A stretch of DNA of 5,883 bases from an uncultured Ruminococcus sp. (GTDB taxonomy: Bacteria; Bacillota; Clostridia; Oscillospirales; Acutalibacteraceae). Below the pieces are notes generated by a model that saw only the letters and a list, made by a program, of their open reading frames with translations, was not told where the DNA came from and made no database searches. The position numbers and the translations under genes were made by a program. Below are positions 1-5,872 of this stretch, piece after piece. The stretch spans positions 1 to 5,883 of the forward strand of contig CACZSM010000009.1 in NCBI GenBank assembly GCA_902783815.1. Direction: 5' to 3'. How positions within the stretch are numbered: the stretch's first letter is position 1; each line of letters opens with the position of its first letter.

Positions 1-1
1 G

Positions 2-115
2 CGCAGCGGTCACTTTCCGGCTGTATTATAACAGCATAAATTCATGACGGTCAACTAAGAAGCGCCTGTTTTATGACAACCTAAATTATAAACTCAGGTG
101 CGTGACTGCGCTGCG
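2..115 (+). repeat. Inverted repeat / possible three-way-junction fold
   Basis: Positions 2-13 pair with 102-115 over 12 bp, with only a TG bulge (107-108). Inside are two more hairpins: GCTGT/ACAGC at 20-24/31-35, and a longer one in which 62-68 pair with 95-101 and 70-74 with 88-92. The 64-99 pair is G-T, which would be G-U in a plus-strand RNA but a C-A mismatch on the other strand, slightly favouring plus. The element overlaps the leftward promoter, so it could instead be a pair of DNA operator sites: CGGTCA also occurs as a direct repeat at 7-12 and 48-53. I do not recognise a known RNA or repeat family. Pairing was traced by eye. Confidence 0.45.
25..54 (-). promoter_or_regulatory. Leftward sigma-A type promoter
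   Basis: On the minus strand, TTGACC (plus-strand 49-54) is followed after 18 nt by TATAAT (plus-strand 25-30). A TG dinucleotide one base upstream of the -10 gives an extended -10. This is five of six consensus bases at -35 and six of six at -10. Transcription would start near position 18 and run left out of the window, so the gene it serves is not visible. With the rightward promoter near 158 this makes 1-170 a divergent promoter region. The call rests on the motif match alone. Confidence 0.6.
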
Positions 116-152
116 GTATATGGTTATTTTTTTCTTTTATTCTGCATGAGGA

Positions 153-163
153 TGTGGTATAAT
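153..163 (+). promoter_or_regulatory. Extended -10 promoter for the yfmF leader transcript
   Basis: The sequence TGTGGTATAAT matches the Gram-positive TRTGN-TATAAT extended -10 element exactly. The matching -35 region (about 135-140, TTTTAT, in a T-rich tract) is poor, which is usual for extended -10 promoters. Transcription would begin around 170-171, exactly where the first predicted leader helix starts (GGATG at 171). That coincidence supports both calls. Confidence 0.7.
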
Positions 164-170
164 ATAAAAT

Positions 171-419
171 GGATGGTTTTTTCTGTCTATAAAAGTGTAA
201 GTATATAGTCCTTATAAGCGTAAGACAGTCTGAGAAAAACATCCAAACATTTTATACAAGGATTGGAAATAGGGAGCTTTAAGCCTTCGGTTTATAAATT
301 GCTTAGCTGGTCGGCGCATCCGACCATGCAGAGCAGACCGCCGGACAACAGTGCCCCTATGCCACTATCTCTGAAAAACTGAGTTTCAGAGATGACAGTA
401 AAAAAATAAGTCAGGAGAT
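171..419 (+). promoter_or_regulatory. Structured 5' leader RNA of the yfmF operon, possible translational switch
   Basis: The promoter at 153-163 leaves about 255 nt before the yfmF start, with no convincing ORF. Three structured blocks can be traced. First, a long imperfect hairpin: 171-175/240-244, 177-181/235-239, 183-188/223-228 and 196-201/211-216. Second, a domain closed by ATAGGG (269-274) and CCCTAT (355-360), holding helix 275-278+281-284/301-308 and hairpin 308-314/320-326. Third, a perfect 10-bp hairpin (367-376/384-393) followed by an A-rich spacer and the ribosome site. No T-tract follows the last hairpin, so it is not an intrinsic terminator. The fold does not match the conserved cores I know for T-box, TPP, FMN, SAM, lysine, purine, c-di-GMP, ykkC, glmS, 6S, SRP or tmRNA. 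Structure by eye; function inferred. Confidence 0.5.
367..393 (+). promoter_or_regulatory. Hairpin competing with the yfmF Shine-Dalgarno region
   Basis: ATCTCTGAAA (367-376) pairs perfectly with TTTCAGAGAT (384-393) around a 7-nt loop. The same 5' arm (367-374) can also pair with TCAGGAGAT (411-419), which contains the AGGAG ribosome site of yfmF, over 8 bp with a single bulged G. The two pairings exclude each other: one leaves the ribosome site free, the other hides it. The local hairpin should be the more stable state, so the default is probably ON. The complementarity is seen directly; the regulatory reading is inference. Confidence 0.5.
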
Positions 420-425
420 GCAGAA

Positions 426-1688
426 ATGTCTGAATTCTTACGAAGAGAAATATGCGAGGGAGTTACTTTCAGTAATATTACAGATGACAGGTTCAAACTT
501 GGCAGGCTGAGCGTTACACTGACCGTTCCGCTTGCAAGAGAAACCGCCGCAGCTTATGCTTTGCTTGTAAATATACTTACGAGATCATGCAAAAAATATC
601 CCGACCTCACTTCGCTCAGCCGTAAACTTGACAGCCTTTATGGTGCAGCGCTTTATCCTATGGTAAGTCAGCTCGGAGATTACCAGTCACTGACAATATC
701 AGTTACAGGTATAGACGACCGTTATGCACTTGGAGATATGTCGGTGTCAACGGAATTAGCGGAGCTGTTATGTATGATACTGTCGGAGCCGAATGTAGTA
801 AACGGCAGATTTGCCGATGAAGATTTCGAGCAGGAAAAACGACAGCTGTTAGAGGATATTGATGCTGAATACAGCGAAAAAAGAACCTATGCAATAAAAA
901 GATGTACCGAGATAATGTGCCGTGAGGAGCTGTATTCGATCGGCAGGACCGGAAGCCGCAAGGATGTTGAGGAGCTTACAAATGAGCAGGTCTATAACAG
1001 TCTTGGAAAACTTCTGAAAGAGGCAAGAGTTGATATCACAATGCTTGGAAATACGGATCCGCAAAAAGTATTCGAGAGCTTTTCACAATTTTTCGGAAGC
1101 CGTCCGAGAGCGTTCAAAGAGGTTCCGACAGTAACGACACAGCCGCATGAAGTCAGAAGAGTAGCGGAAACGGATGATGTTTCACAGTCCAAATTAGTAA
1201 TGGGATTCAGATGTGCGTACCCGAAGGATGATAAAGAGGCAATTGAAAATTCCCTCATGTCCGCAATACTCGGAGGTCTGCCGACATCAAAGCTGTTTTT
1301 GAATGTGCGTGAAAAGCAGAGCCTTTGCTACTACTGTACAAGCAATCTTGATAATAACAAAGGTATATTAATAATTGACAGCGGAGTTGAAACAGAAAAT
1401 CTTGAAAAAGCAGAGCAGGCGATACTTGAACAGACAGCAAATCTGAAAAATGGCATAATTTCCGACAGTGAGCTTGCTGATGCGAAACTGGCACTTAAAA
1501 ATATCCTTATGTCTGCTCTTGACAGTCTTTCAGCAATGCAGACATTCTATCTTTCAAGAAGACTCCGCAAAGGTGCTCTTTCACCAGTGGAGGCAGCAGC
1601 TTATCTTGACAGCATTACAAAGGATAAAATAATCGCTCTGGCAAGGACACTGGAGCTTGATACAGTATATTCCCTGCTGGGAAATTGA
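426..1688 (+). CDS. yfmF: M16 family inactive peptidase homologue, EF-P 5-aminopentanol modification-associated YfmF
   Basis: A 420-residue soluble protein of the pitrilysin/insulinase (M16) superfamily with two M16 half-domains. The zinc motif HXXEH is absent: the stretch expected to hold it (about residues 48-60) has no histidine. This is normal for the YfmF subunit, which pairs with an active YfmH. The C-terminal half keeps the non-catalytic-subunit hallmarks: a GG-containing loop near 283-284, then FLNVREKQSLCYY (291-303), whose Arg and Tyr resemble those that contact substrate in heterodimeric M16 enzymes. The B. subtilis counterpart lies in the ymf locus (ymfF). The link to EF-P lysine modification comes from annotation of relatives; the substrate is unknown. 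No signal peptide or membrane segment is seen, so it is probably cytoplasmic. ATG 426 is chosen because AGGAG (413-417) lies 8 nt upstream. The gene is first in the operon, behind the structured leader, and yfmH starts 16 nt after its stop. Confidence 0.88.
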   Translation: MSEFLRREICEGVTFSNITDDRFKLGRLSVTLTVPLARETAAAYALLVNILTRSCKKYPDLTSLSRKLDSLYGAALYPMVSQLGDYQSLTISVTGIDDRYALGDMSVSTELAELLCMILSEPNVVNGRFADEDFEQEKRQLLEDIDAEYSEKRTYAIKRCTEIMCREELYSIGRTGSRKDVEELTNEQVYNSLGKLLKEARVDITMLGNTDPQKVFESFSQFFGSRPRAFKEVPTVTTQPHEVRRVAETDDVSQSKLVMGFRCAYPKDDKEAIENSLMSAILGGLPTSKLFLNVREKQSLCYYCTSNLDNNKGILIIDSGVETENLEKAEQAILEQTANLKNGIISDSELADAKLALKNILMSALDSLSAMQTFYLSRRLRKGALSPVEAAAYLDSITKDKIIALARTLELDTVYSLLGN

Positions 1689-1704
1689 CGGGAGGAATCG
1701 TAAG

Positions 1705-2973
1705 ATGGAATTTACCAGAATCGCAAGCGACAGGATCGGAGAGGAATATTACAAAGCAGTCCATTCCTCCGGTCTGACTGTAATAGTATATCCGAAAAAG
1801 GGCTTCAGATCGACCTATGCAAGCATTGGAACAAAATTCGGATCCATATATTCAAGGTTCATGTGCAACGGACGGGAAATATCTGTGCCGGACGGAACAG
1901 CGCATTATCTGGAACATAAGCTGTTTGAAAGTGAGGATGGGGATGCTTTTTCAAAATATGCAAAAACAGGGGCATCTGCAAATGCCTATACCTCATTTGA
2001 TATGACCTGCTATTTGTTCTCGTGTACGGATAAATTCAGGGAATCCCTTGAAATACTGATAGACCTTATACAGACCCCGTATTTTACAGAACAAACGGTT
2101 GCAAAGGAACAGGGTATAATAAGTCAGGAAATAAAAATGTATGATGACAGCCCCGACTGGCGTGTTATGATGAACCTCTTTAGGGGACTGTATCATGCTC
2201 ACCCGATAAATATAGATATCGCCGGAAGCGTTGAAACTATTGCAAAGATAACTCCGGATATCCTTTACGACTGCTACAACAGCTATTATAACCTTCATAA
2301 TATGGTAATGACGATCGTAGGAAATGCAAGTCCTGATGAAGTGATGAGCATTGTTGACAGTAAGATACGCGCTGATAAGCCTGTAGAAACAAGTATCATA
2401 CTTCCTGATGAGCCTTATGAGGTAGTGACGGATTATACAGAGCAGATATTCCCTGTAAATGTCCCCTCCTTTGAGCTTGGCTTCAAAGAAAAAGCACCCA
2501 AAAACTATGCGGATAACAAGGAGCTTGCCGCAACAAGCATACTGATGAATTCATTTACAGGCTCCGGATCGGAGCTTTACAGGAAATTGCAGGATGAAAA
2601 GCTTATCAATTCTACATTCGGTCATCAGTATCTTGAGGGTCTTGGTTATCGTTCAGTAATCATCTCAGGAGAATCAAAAGATCCTAAGGCAGCAGCCGAG
2701 ATAATAAAGGATGCCGTACAAAGACTGCACAGGGACGGAGTGAGAAAAGAGGATTTTGAAAATGCTAAAAGGATGGTCTATGGAAAAATGATCGCCGGTT
2801 TTGATTATAAGTCCTCTCTTGCTTCCGAGCTTATGAACGGTGAATTTACAGGCAGAGAGATCTTTGAGGGTGCTGAAGCAATCGCCGGAGTTACTCTTGA
2901 TGATGTCAACAAAAGACTTGAACAGCAGCTTGATGCTGACAATTGCTGTTTGTCAGTTGTAAAAGGAATGTAA
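1705..2973 (+). CDS. yfmH: M16 family zinc metallopeptidase, EF-P 5-aminopentanol modification-associated YfmH
   Basis: A 422-residue M16 peptidase-type protein and the presumed catalytic partner of YfmF. The inverted zinc motif HXXEH is intact as HYLEH (residues 67-71, His67 and His71 as ligands, Glu70 as general base). Downstream, Glu135 and Glu142 have the 7-residue spacing of the glutamates that supply the third zinc ligand in pitrilysin; Glu142 in SQEI is the likely ligand. The segment MYDDSPDW (145-152) is typical of YfmH. No signal peptide is seen, so it is probably cytoplasmic. ATG 1705 has GGAGG (1691-1695) 9 nt upstream. An in-frame ATG at 1657 would add 16 residues inside the end of yfmF but lacks such a site and is rejected. 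lgt follows closely. Whether the pair cleaves a peptide, matures a protein or serves EF-P modification cannot be read from the sequence. Confidence 0.9.
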   Translation: MEFTRIASDRIGEEYYKAVHSSGLTVIVYPKKGFRSTYASIGTKFGSIYSRFMCNGREISVPDGTAHYLEHKLFESEDGDAFSKYAKTGASANAYTSFDMTCYLFSCTDKFRESLEILIDLIQTPYFTEQTVAKEQGIISQEIKMYDDSPDWRVMMNLFRGLYHAHPINIDIAGSVETIAKITPDILYDCYNSYYNLHNMVMTIVGNASPDEVMSIVDSKIRADKPVETSIILPDEPYEVVTDYTEQIFPVNVPSFELGFKEKAPKNYADNKELAATSILMNSFTGSGSELYRKLQDEKLINSTFGHQYLEGLGYRSVIISGESKDPKAAAEIIKDAVQRLHRDGVRKEDFENAKRMVYGKMIAGFDYKSSLASELMNGEFTGREIFEGAEAIAGVTLDDVNKRLEQQLDADNCCLSVVKGM

Positions 2974-2988
2974 AAGGAGTGAGTGGTT

Positions 2989-3804
2989 TTGTATCATGTC
3001 AGCTTTCCGGGACTCGGAATGGAATTTGAGATAAACAGGGAAGCATTCAAAATAGGTGACTTCTCGGTTTATTGGTACGGAATACTCATCGGAGCTGGTT
3101 TTTTACTGGCTGTTCTGTTTGCAGTACTGAATATCAAGCGTTTCGGTCTGAACAGCGAGGATTTCTTTGACTGCGTTCTCGCAGGACTGATCTTCGGCAT
3201 AATCGGTGCAAGAGCTTTCTTCGTTATTTTCCGTTGGGAGGATTACTCTCAGGATATCTGGAAGATCTTTGATATACACAGCGGTGGTCTGGCTATATAT
3301 GGCGGAATTATCGGAGGTCTTGGAGCAGCTTGTATCGTAGCAAAAAGGAAAAAGATGAATATTCCTGCTATGCTTGATATAGGAGGAATGGGTTTTCTTA
3401 TCGGTCAGGGCATAGGAAGATGGGGCAATTTTATAAATCAGGAGGCTTTCGGCACTGAAACTGATCTTCCGTGGAGAATGGTTAGCGAAAATACCGGAGG
3501 AATAGGTGTTCATCCCTGTTTTCTTTATGAATCCATCTGGTGTCTTGTGGGCTTCGGCGTACTGCTGCTGATAAGCTTTAAATGGAGAAAATTTGACGGT
3601 CAGATGTTTCTGATGTATCTTGTATGGTACGGCTTTGAAAGGATGCTTGTGGAGGGTCTGAGAACCGATAGTCTTTACACTCCGCTTTTCGGTCTCAGAG
3701 TATCTCAGGTGATATCAGCTGTTGTTGTTGTTATCGGCATTGTACTGCTTATCATAAACTTCAAAAAAGCAAAAGCTCAGAAGCCTTTACACACAATTTA
3801 CTGA
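2989..3804 (+). CDS. lgt: Prolipoprotein diacylglyceryl transferase Lgt
   Basis: This integral membrane enzyme transfers diacylglycerol from phosphatidylglycerol to the lipobox cysteine of prolipoproteins, the first step of lipoprotein maturation. With a TTG start at 2989 it has 271 residues, normal for the family. The Lgt signature GRWGNFINQEAFG is at 143-155. Other conserved pieces are HSGGLAIYGG (97-106), the LYE motif (179-181), and FER...EGLRTDS (216-228) with the conserved Arg/Glu residues. Hydrophobic spans occur near 28-48, 61-81, 98-118, 184-197, 205-216 and 238-257. Start choice: AAGGAG (2974-2979) is 9 nt from TTG 2989 but only 3 nt from GTG 2983, which would add two residues. TTG also gives the family-like N-terminus MYHVSFPGLG. 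It begins 15 nt after yfmH, so co-transcription is likely; a functional link to the M16 pair is not established. Confidence 0.95.
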   Translation: MYHVSFPGLGMEFEINREAFKIGDFSVYWYGILIGAGFLLAVLFAVLNIKRFGLNSEDFFDCVLAGLIFGIIGARAFFVIFRWEDYSQDIWKIFDIHSGGLAIYGGIIGGLGAACIVAKRKKMNIPAMLDIGGMGFLIGQGIGRWGNFINQEAFGTETDLPWRMVSENTGGIGVHPCFLYESIWCLVGFGVLLLISFKWRKFDGQMFLMYLVWYGFERMLVEGLRTDSLYTPLFGLRVSQVISAVVVVIGIVLLIINFKKAKAQKPLHTIY

Positions 3805-3806
3805 TT

Positions 3807-3835
3807 TTTACCGTCTTCTGTTATATATATATCAT
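3807..3835 (+). promoter_or_regulatory. Weak candidate promoter ahead of tyrA
   Basis: In the 97-nt lgt-tyrA gap, TTTACC (3807-3812) and TATCAT (3830-3835) are separated by 17 nt, a partial match to the sigma-A consensus. No hairpin plus T-tract terminator is visible after lgt, so tyrA may also be read from upstream. AT-rich spacers give such matches by chance, so this is a weak call. Confidence 0.25.
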
Positions 3836-3871
3836 TATTTTTTGAGTTTCCATGCGGACAAATAATAAAAA

Positions 3872-3892
3872 AGGAGGGCAGCCTCTGGCTGC
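3872..3892 (+). promoter_or_regulatory. Distant tyrA Shine-Dalgarno with intervening hairpin
   Basis: A full AGGAGG (3872-3877) ends 24 nt before the tyrA ATG at 3902, much farther than usual. The bases directly after it form a 6-bp hairpin, GCAGCC (3878-3883) and GGCTGC (3887-3892) with a TCT loop. If folded, it removes 15 nt and leaves a normal 9-nt gap. A similar arrangement is known from phage T4 gene 38. No in-frame ATG, GTG or TTG lies between the site and 3902, so an alternative start does not explain the distance. Confidence 0.55.
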
Positions 3893-3901
3893 GTAAATAC
3901 T

Positions 3902-4732
3902 ATGAAAATTGTAATCTCAGGTCTGGGAATAATCGGAGGTTCTTTCGCTAAGGCAATAAAAAAATATACCGACAACTATGTGATCGGTATTAACCGCAGT
4001 ATGAAACCTGTTATTGAGGCTCTTGAATGCGGCGCTATTGACGAGATCGGCAATATTGATTCTTTGAAGGATGCCGATATGCTTATTCTCGGTACTTTCC
4101 CTCAGGCGGCTGTAGATTTTGTAAAACAAGTCGCCGCTTATATCCCTGAAAAGTGTATTGTAATTGATACCTGCGGTATAAAGTCTGAAATATGCCCTCA
4201 GCTTACCGCTCTTTCAAAACAGTATGGATTTACCTTTGTCGGCTGTCATCCGATGGCTGGCAAGGAGGCTAACGGCTTCACTGCTTCGGAGGCTGATCTG
4301 TTTGTGAATGCAAGCTGTATTTTAGTCCCCGGAGATGCGGATGATGAGTCTGTGGAGAAGGTGACTGCCTTCGTTAAAAAATTAGGTTTTACAAGAGTTG
4401 TCTATACAGACCCGAAACATCATGATCGTATGATCGCTTATACCTCGCAGATACCTCATGTGCTTGCTTGTGCATATGTTATGTCTCCTGCCTGCCTGGA
4501 GCATCACGGCTATTCCGCCGGAAGCTACAGGGATGTTTCAAGAGTCGCAAAGATAAATGCAAAGCTGTGGGCTGAACTGTTTATTGAAAACAGGGATGCA
4601 CTGATGTCTGAGCTTGATATCCTGACCGATAATATCGAAATTATTAAAAATGCTGTAAAAAACAACGATCAGCAGGCTCTTGAGGAGATTCTTTCAAAAT
4701 GCCGTAAGATCAAGGAGGATCTGGGCGAATGA
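3902..4732 (+). CDS. tyrA: Prephenate dehydrogenase TyrA
   Basis: Oxidatively decarboxylates prephenate to 4-hydroxyphenylpyruvate in tyrosine synthesis; cytoplasmic. The 276-residue protein opens with a Rossmann dinucleotide motif GLGIIGG (7-13). It continues with IDTCGIKSEI (88-97), the family motif GCHPMAGKE (114-122) and TSQIPH (181-186), where His186 is the likely catalytic histidine matching the SHLPH-type motif. GSYRDVSRVA (207-216) belongs to the helical dimerisation domain. It ends without a C-terminal ACT domain and is not fused to chorismate mutase, so it is a short monofunctional form without the usual ACT-based amino-acid binding module. NAD versus NADP preference and arogenate activity cannot be decided by eye. 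ATG 3902 is the only start giving the Rossmann strand a normal N-terminus. The stop overlaps the aroB start by ATGA, which suggests translational coupling. Confidence 0.93.
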   Translation: MKIVISGLGIIGGSFAKAIKKYTDNYVIGINRSMKPVIEALECGAIDEIGNIDSLKDADMLILGTFPQAAVDFVKQVAAYIPEKCIVIDTCGIKSEICPQLTALSKQYGFTFVGCHPMAGKEANGFTASEADLFVNASCILVPGDADDESVEKVTAFVKKLGFTRVVYTDPKHHDRMIAYTSQIPHVLACAYVMSPACLEHHGYSAGSYRDVSRVAKINAKLWAELFIENRDALMSELDILTDNIEIIKNAVKNNDQQALEEILSKCRKIKEDLGE

Positions 4733-5811
4733 GAAAAGTTGATGTAAAAACGGGAAGAAGCTACAGTATTTATATCGAACACGGTATTATCTCTGAAACA
4801 GGTAAGTATGTCCGTGAGATAACAAAAGCTGTCCGCGCTGTTATTATCAGCGACACAAATGTTGCCCCTCTTTATGCCGCGTGCGTACAGGATTCCCTGA
4901 ATGAATACGGATTTGAAACATCCGTTTTCGTCTTTGAAGCCGGAGAGGAAAGAAAGCGTCTTTCTACTGTTGAACAGATGTACGCTTTCCTTGCAGAGCA
5001 TAATATCACCAGAGGAGATATTATAGTCGCTCTTGGCGGCGGCGTTACAGGTGATATGGCAGGATTCGCTGCGGCTACATGGCTGAGAGGCATATCCTTT
5101 GTACAGATACCTACTACTCTTCTGTCACAGGTAGATTCATCTGTCGGCGGTAAGACTGCTGTTGATCTTTCCTACGGAAAAAACCTTGTCGGAGCATTCT
5201 GGCAGCCTTCTCTTGTGCTTATCGACCCCGATACACTTACTACACTTCCCGACAGATTTATGAGAGATGGCTTCGGTGAGGTCATCAAATATGGCTGCAT
5301 ACGCAGCAAAGCTCTTTTTGAGCGTCTTGCGGATGAGGACTCCCCTGACCTTGACGAGATCATATATGAATGTGTTTCCATAAAAAGGGATGTAGTAGAA
5401 AACGATGAACGGGATACCGGAGAAAGAGCGATACTTAATTTCGGACATACATTCGGTCATGCTCTTGAAAAGCTATACAAGTACAGCGGCATAACCCACG
5501 GTGAGGCAGTAGCTGCAGGCGCGCTGCTGCTTACAGAAATAACTGAACGAAAGGGTATGACTGCTCCCGGAACAGCAGAAAAGCTGCGGAGTCTGCTTAT
5601 AAAGTACGGACTTCCGACAGAAACTCCCTACACTCTGAAGGACATCCTTCCGGCTACCTCCGGTGACAAAAAAAGCTCAGGTCACAAGCTCAGCTTTGTT
5701 TTCCTCAGAAATATCGGCGACTGTTTCATTTACCCCGTCAGAATATCCGAGCTTGAAGATTTTTTTAACCTAATGGGCAAGAAGTCCCCCGTCTCAAAGG
5801 CGGTGGGATGA
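4729..5811 (+). CDS. aroB: 3-dehydroquinate synthase AroB
   Basis: Converts DAHP to 3-dehydroquinate, the second step of the shikimate pathway, using NAD+ and a divalent metal; cytoplasmic. The 360-residue length is normal for the family. The N-terminal nucleotide-binding half holds EAGEERK (70-76) and ALGGGVTGDMAGF (101-113), followed by IPTTLLSQVDSSVGGKTAVD (127-146). The metal site is intact: Glu184 in FGEVIKYG, His240 in NFGHTFGHA and His257 in HGEAVAAG, with His244 also in the active site. The conserved DKK is at 313-315. ATG 4729 has AAGGAGG (4712-4718) 10 nt upstream and overlaps the tyrA stop. The family fold should end near ELEDFF (341-346). The last dozen or so residues (NLMGKKSPVSKAVG) fall within a nested inverted repeat and may be a tail acquired from downstream DNA. 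Confidence 0.95.
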   Translation: MRKVDVKTGRSYSIYIEHGIISETGKYVREITKAVRAVIISDTNVAPLYAACVQDSLNEYGFETSVFVFEAGEERKRLSTVEQMYAFLAEHNITRGDIIVALGGGVTGDMAGFAAATWLRGISFVQIPTTLLSQVDSSVGGKTAVDLSYGKNLVGAFWQPSLVLIDPDTLTTLPDRFMRDGFGEVIKYGCIRSKALFERLADEDSPDLDEIIYECVSIKRDVVENDERDTGERAILNFGHTFGHALEKLYKYSGITHGEAVAAGALLLTEITERKGMTAPGTAEKLRSLLIKYGLPTETPYTLKDILPATSGDKKSSGHKLSFVFLRNIGDCFIYPVRISELEDFFNLMGKKSPVSKAVG

Positions 5812-5818
5812 ATTGCCC
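5775..5818 (+). repeat. Nested inverted repeat overlapping the aroB 3' end
   Basis: GGGCAA (5775-5780) pairs with TTGCCC (5813-5818). Inside, TCCC (5785-5788) pairs with GGGA (5805-5808) and CCGTC (5789-5793) with GGCGG (5799-5803), T5804 bulged and a TCAAA loop. The aroB stop (5809-5811) is inside the structure. The strength of the hairpin and its junction with a second hairpin recall the subterminal palindromes of IS200/IS605-type elements. That identification is from memory of the general style, not a search; it could also be a simple post-operon RNA structure. Confidence 0.55.
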
Positions 5819-5840
5819 GTCAGCCGTAAGGCTGACTTTT
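5819..5840 (+). terminator. Probable intrinsic terminator after aroB
   Basis: GTCAGCC (5819-5825) and GGCTGAC (5830-5836) form a perfect 7-bp GC-rich stem with a GTAA (GNRA-type) tetraloop, followed by TTTT then CCC. The T-tract is short, so termination may be partial. It sits 8 nt after the aroB stop and just ahead of a strong promoter, as expected for a boundary between transcription units. Confidence 0.55.
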
Positions 5841-5843
5841 CCC

Positions 5844-5872
5844 TTGACAACATAGATAGCTGTTGCTAAAAT
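5844..5872 (+). promoter_or_regulatory. Strong rightward sigma-A promoter at the window end
   Basis: TTGACA (5844-5849, perfect -35) is followed after 17 nt by TAAAAT (5867-5872, five of six at -10), with TGC just upstream giving an extended -10. Transcription would start near 5879. The gene it drives is outside the window. Confidence 0.7.

Noticed and set aside
169..192. Seven-codon ORF at the start of the leader
   Set aside because: It would begin at the predicted transcription start with no ribosome site.
326..382. 18-codon upstream ORF in the yfmF leader, ending in the loop of the 367-393 hairpin
   Set aside because: The position of its stop is intriguing, but no Shine-Dalgarno sequence precedes ATG 326 and it cuts through predicted helices, so translation is unsupported.
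367..407. Intrinsic terminator before yfmF
   Set aside because: The hairpin is strong but is followed by an A-run, not a T-run; on the opposite strand the T-run lies on the wrong side of it.
1657..1704. Longer yfmH start (16 extra residues) overlapping yfmF
   Set aside because: No ribosome site precedes it, the extra residues read the end of yfmF in another frame, and ATG 1705 has a well-placed GGAGG.
3103..3513. 136-codon minus-strand ORF inside lgt, and the other minus-strand ORFs
   Set aside because: They lie opposite clearly conserved genes, show no recognisable motifs, and behave as shadows of the real coding frames.
3852..3896. 14-codon ORF ahead of tyrA as an attenuation leader peptide
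   Set aside because: It has no aromatic codons and no convincing ribosome site, and no terminator/antiterminator pair follows it. Its codons simply cross the tyrA ribosome site and hairpin.
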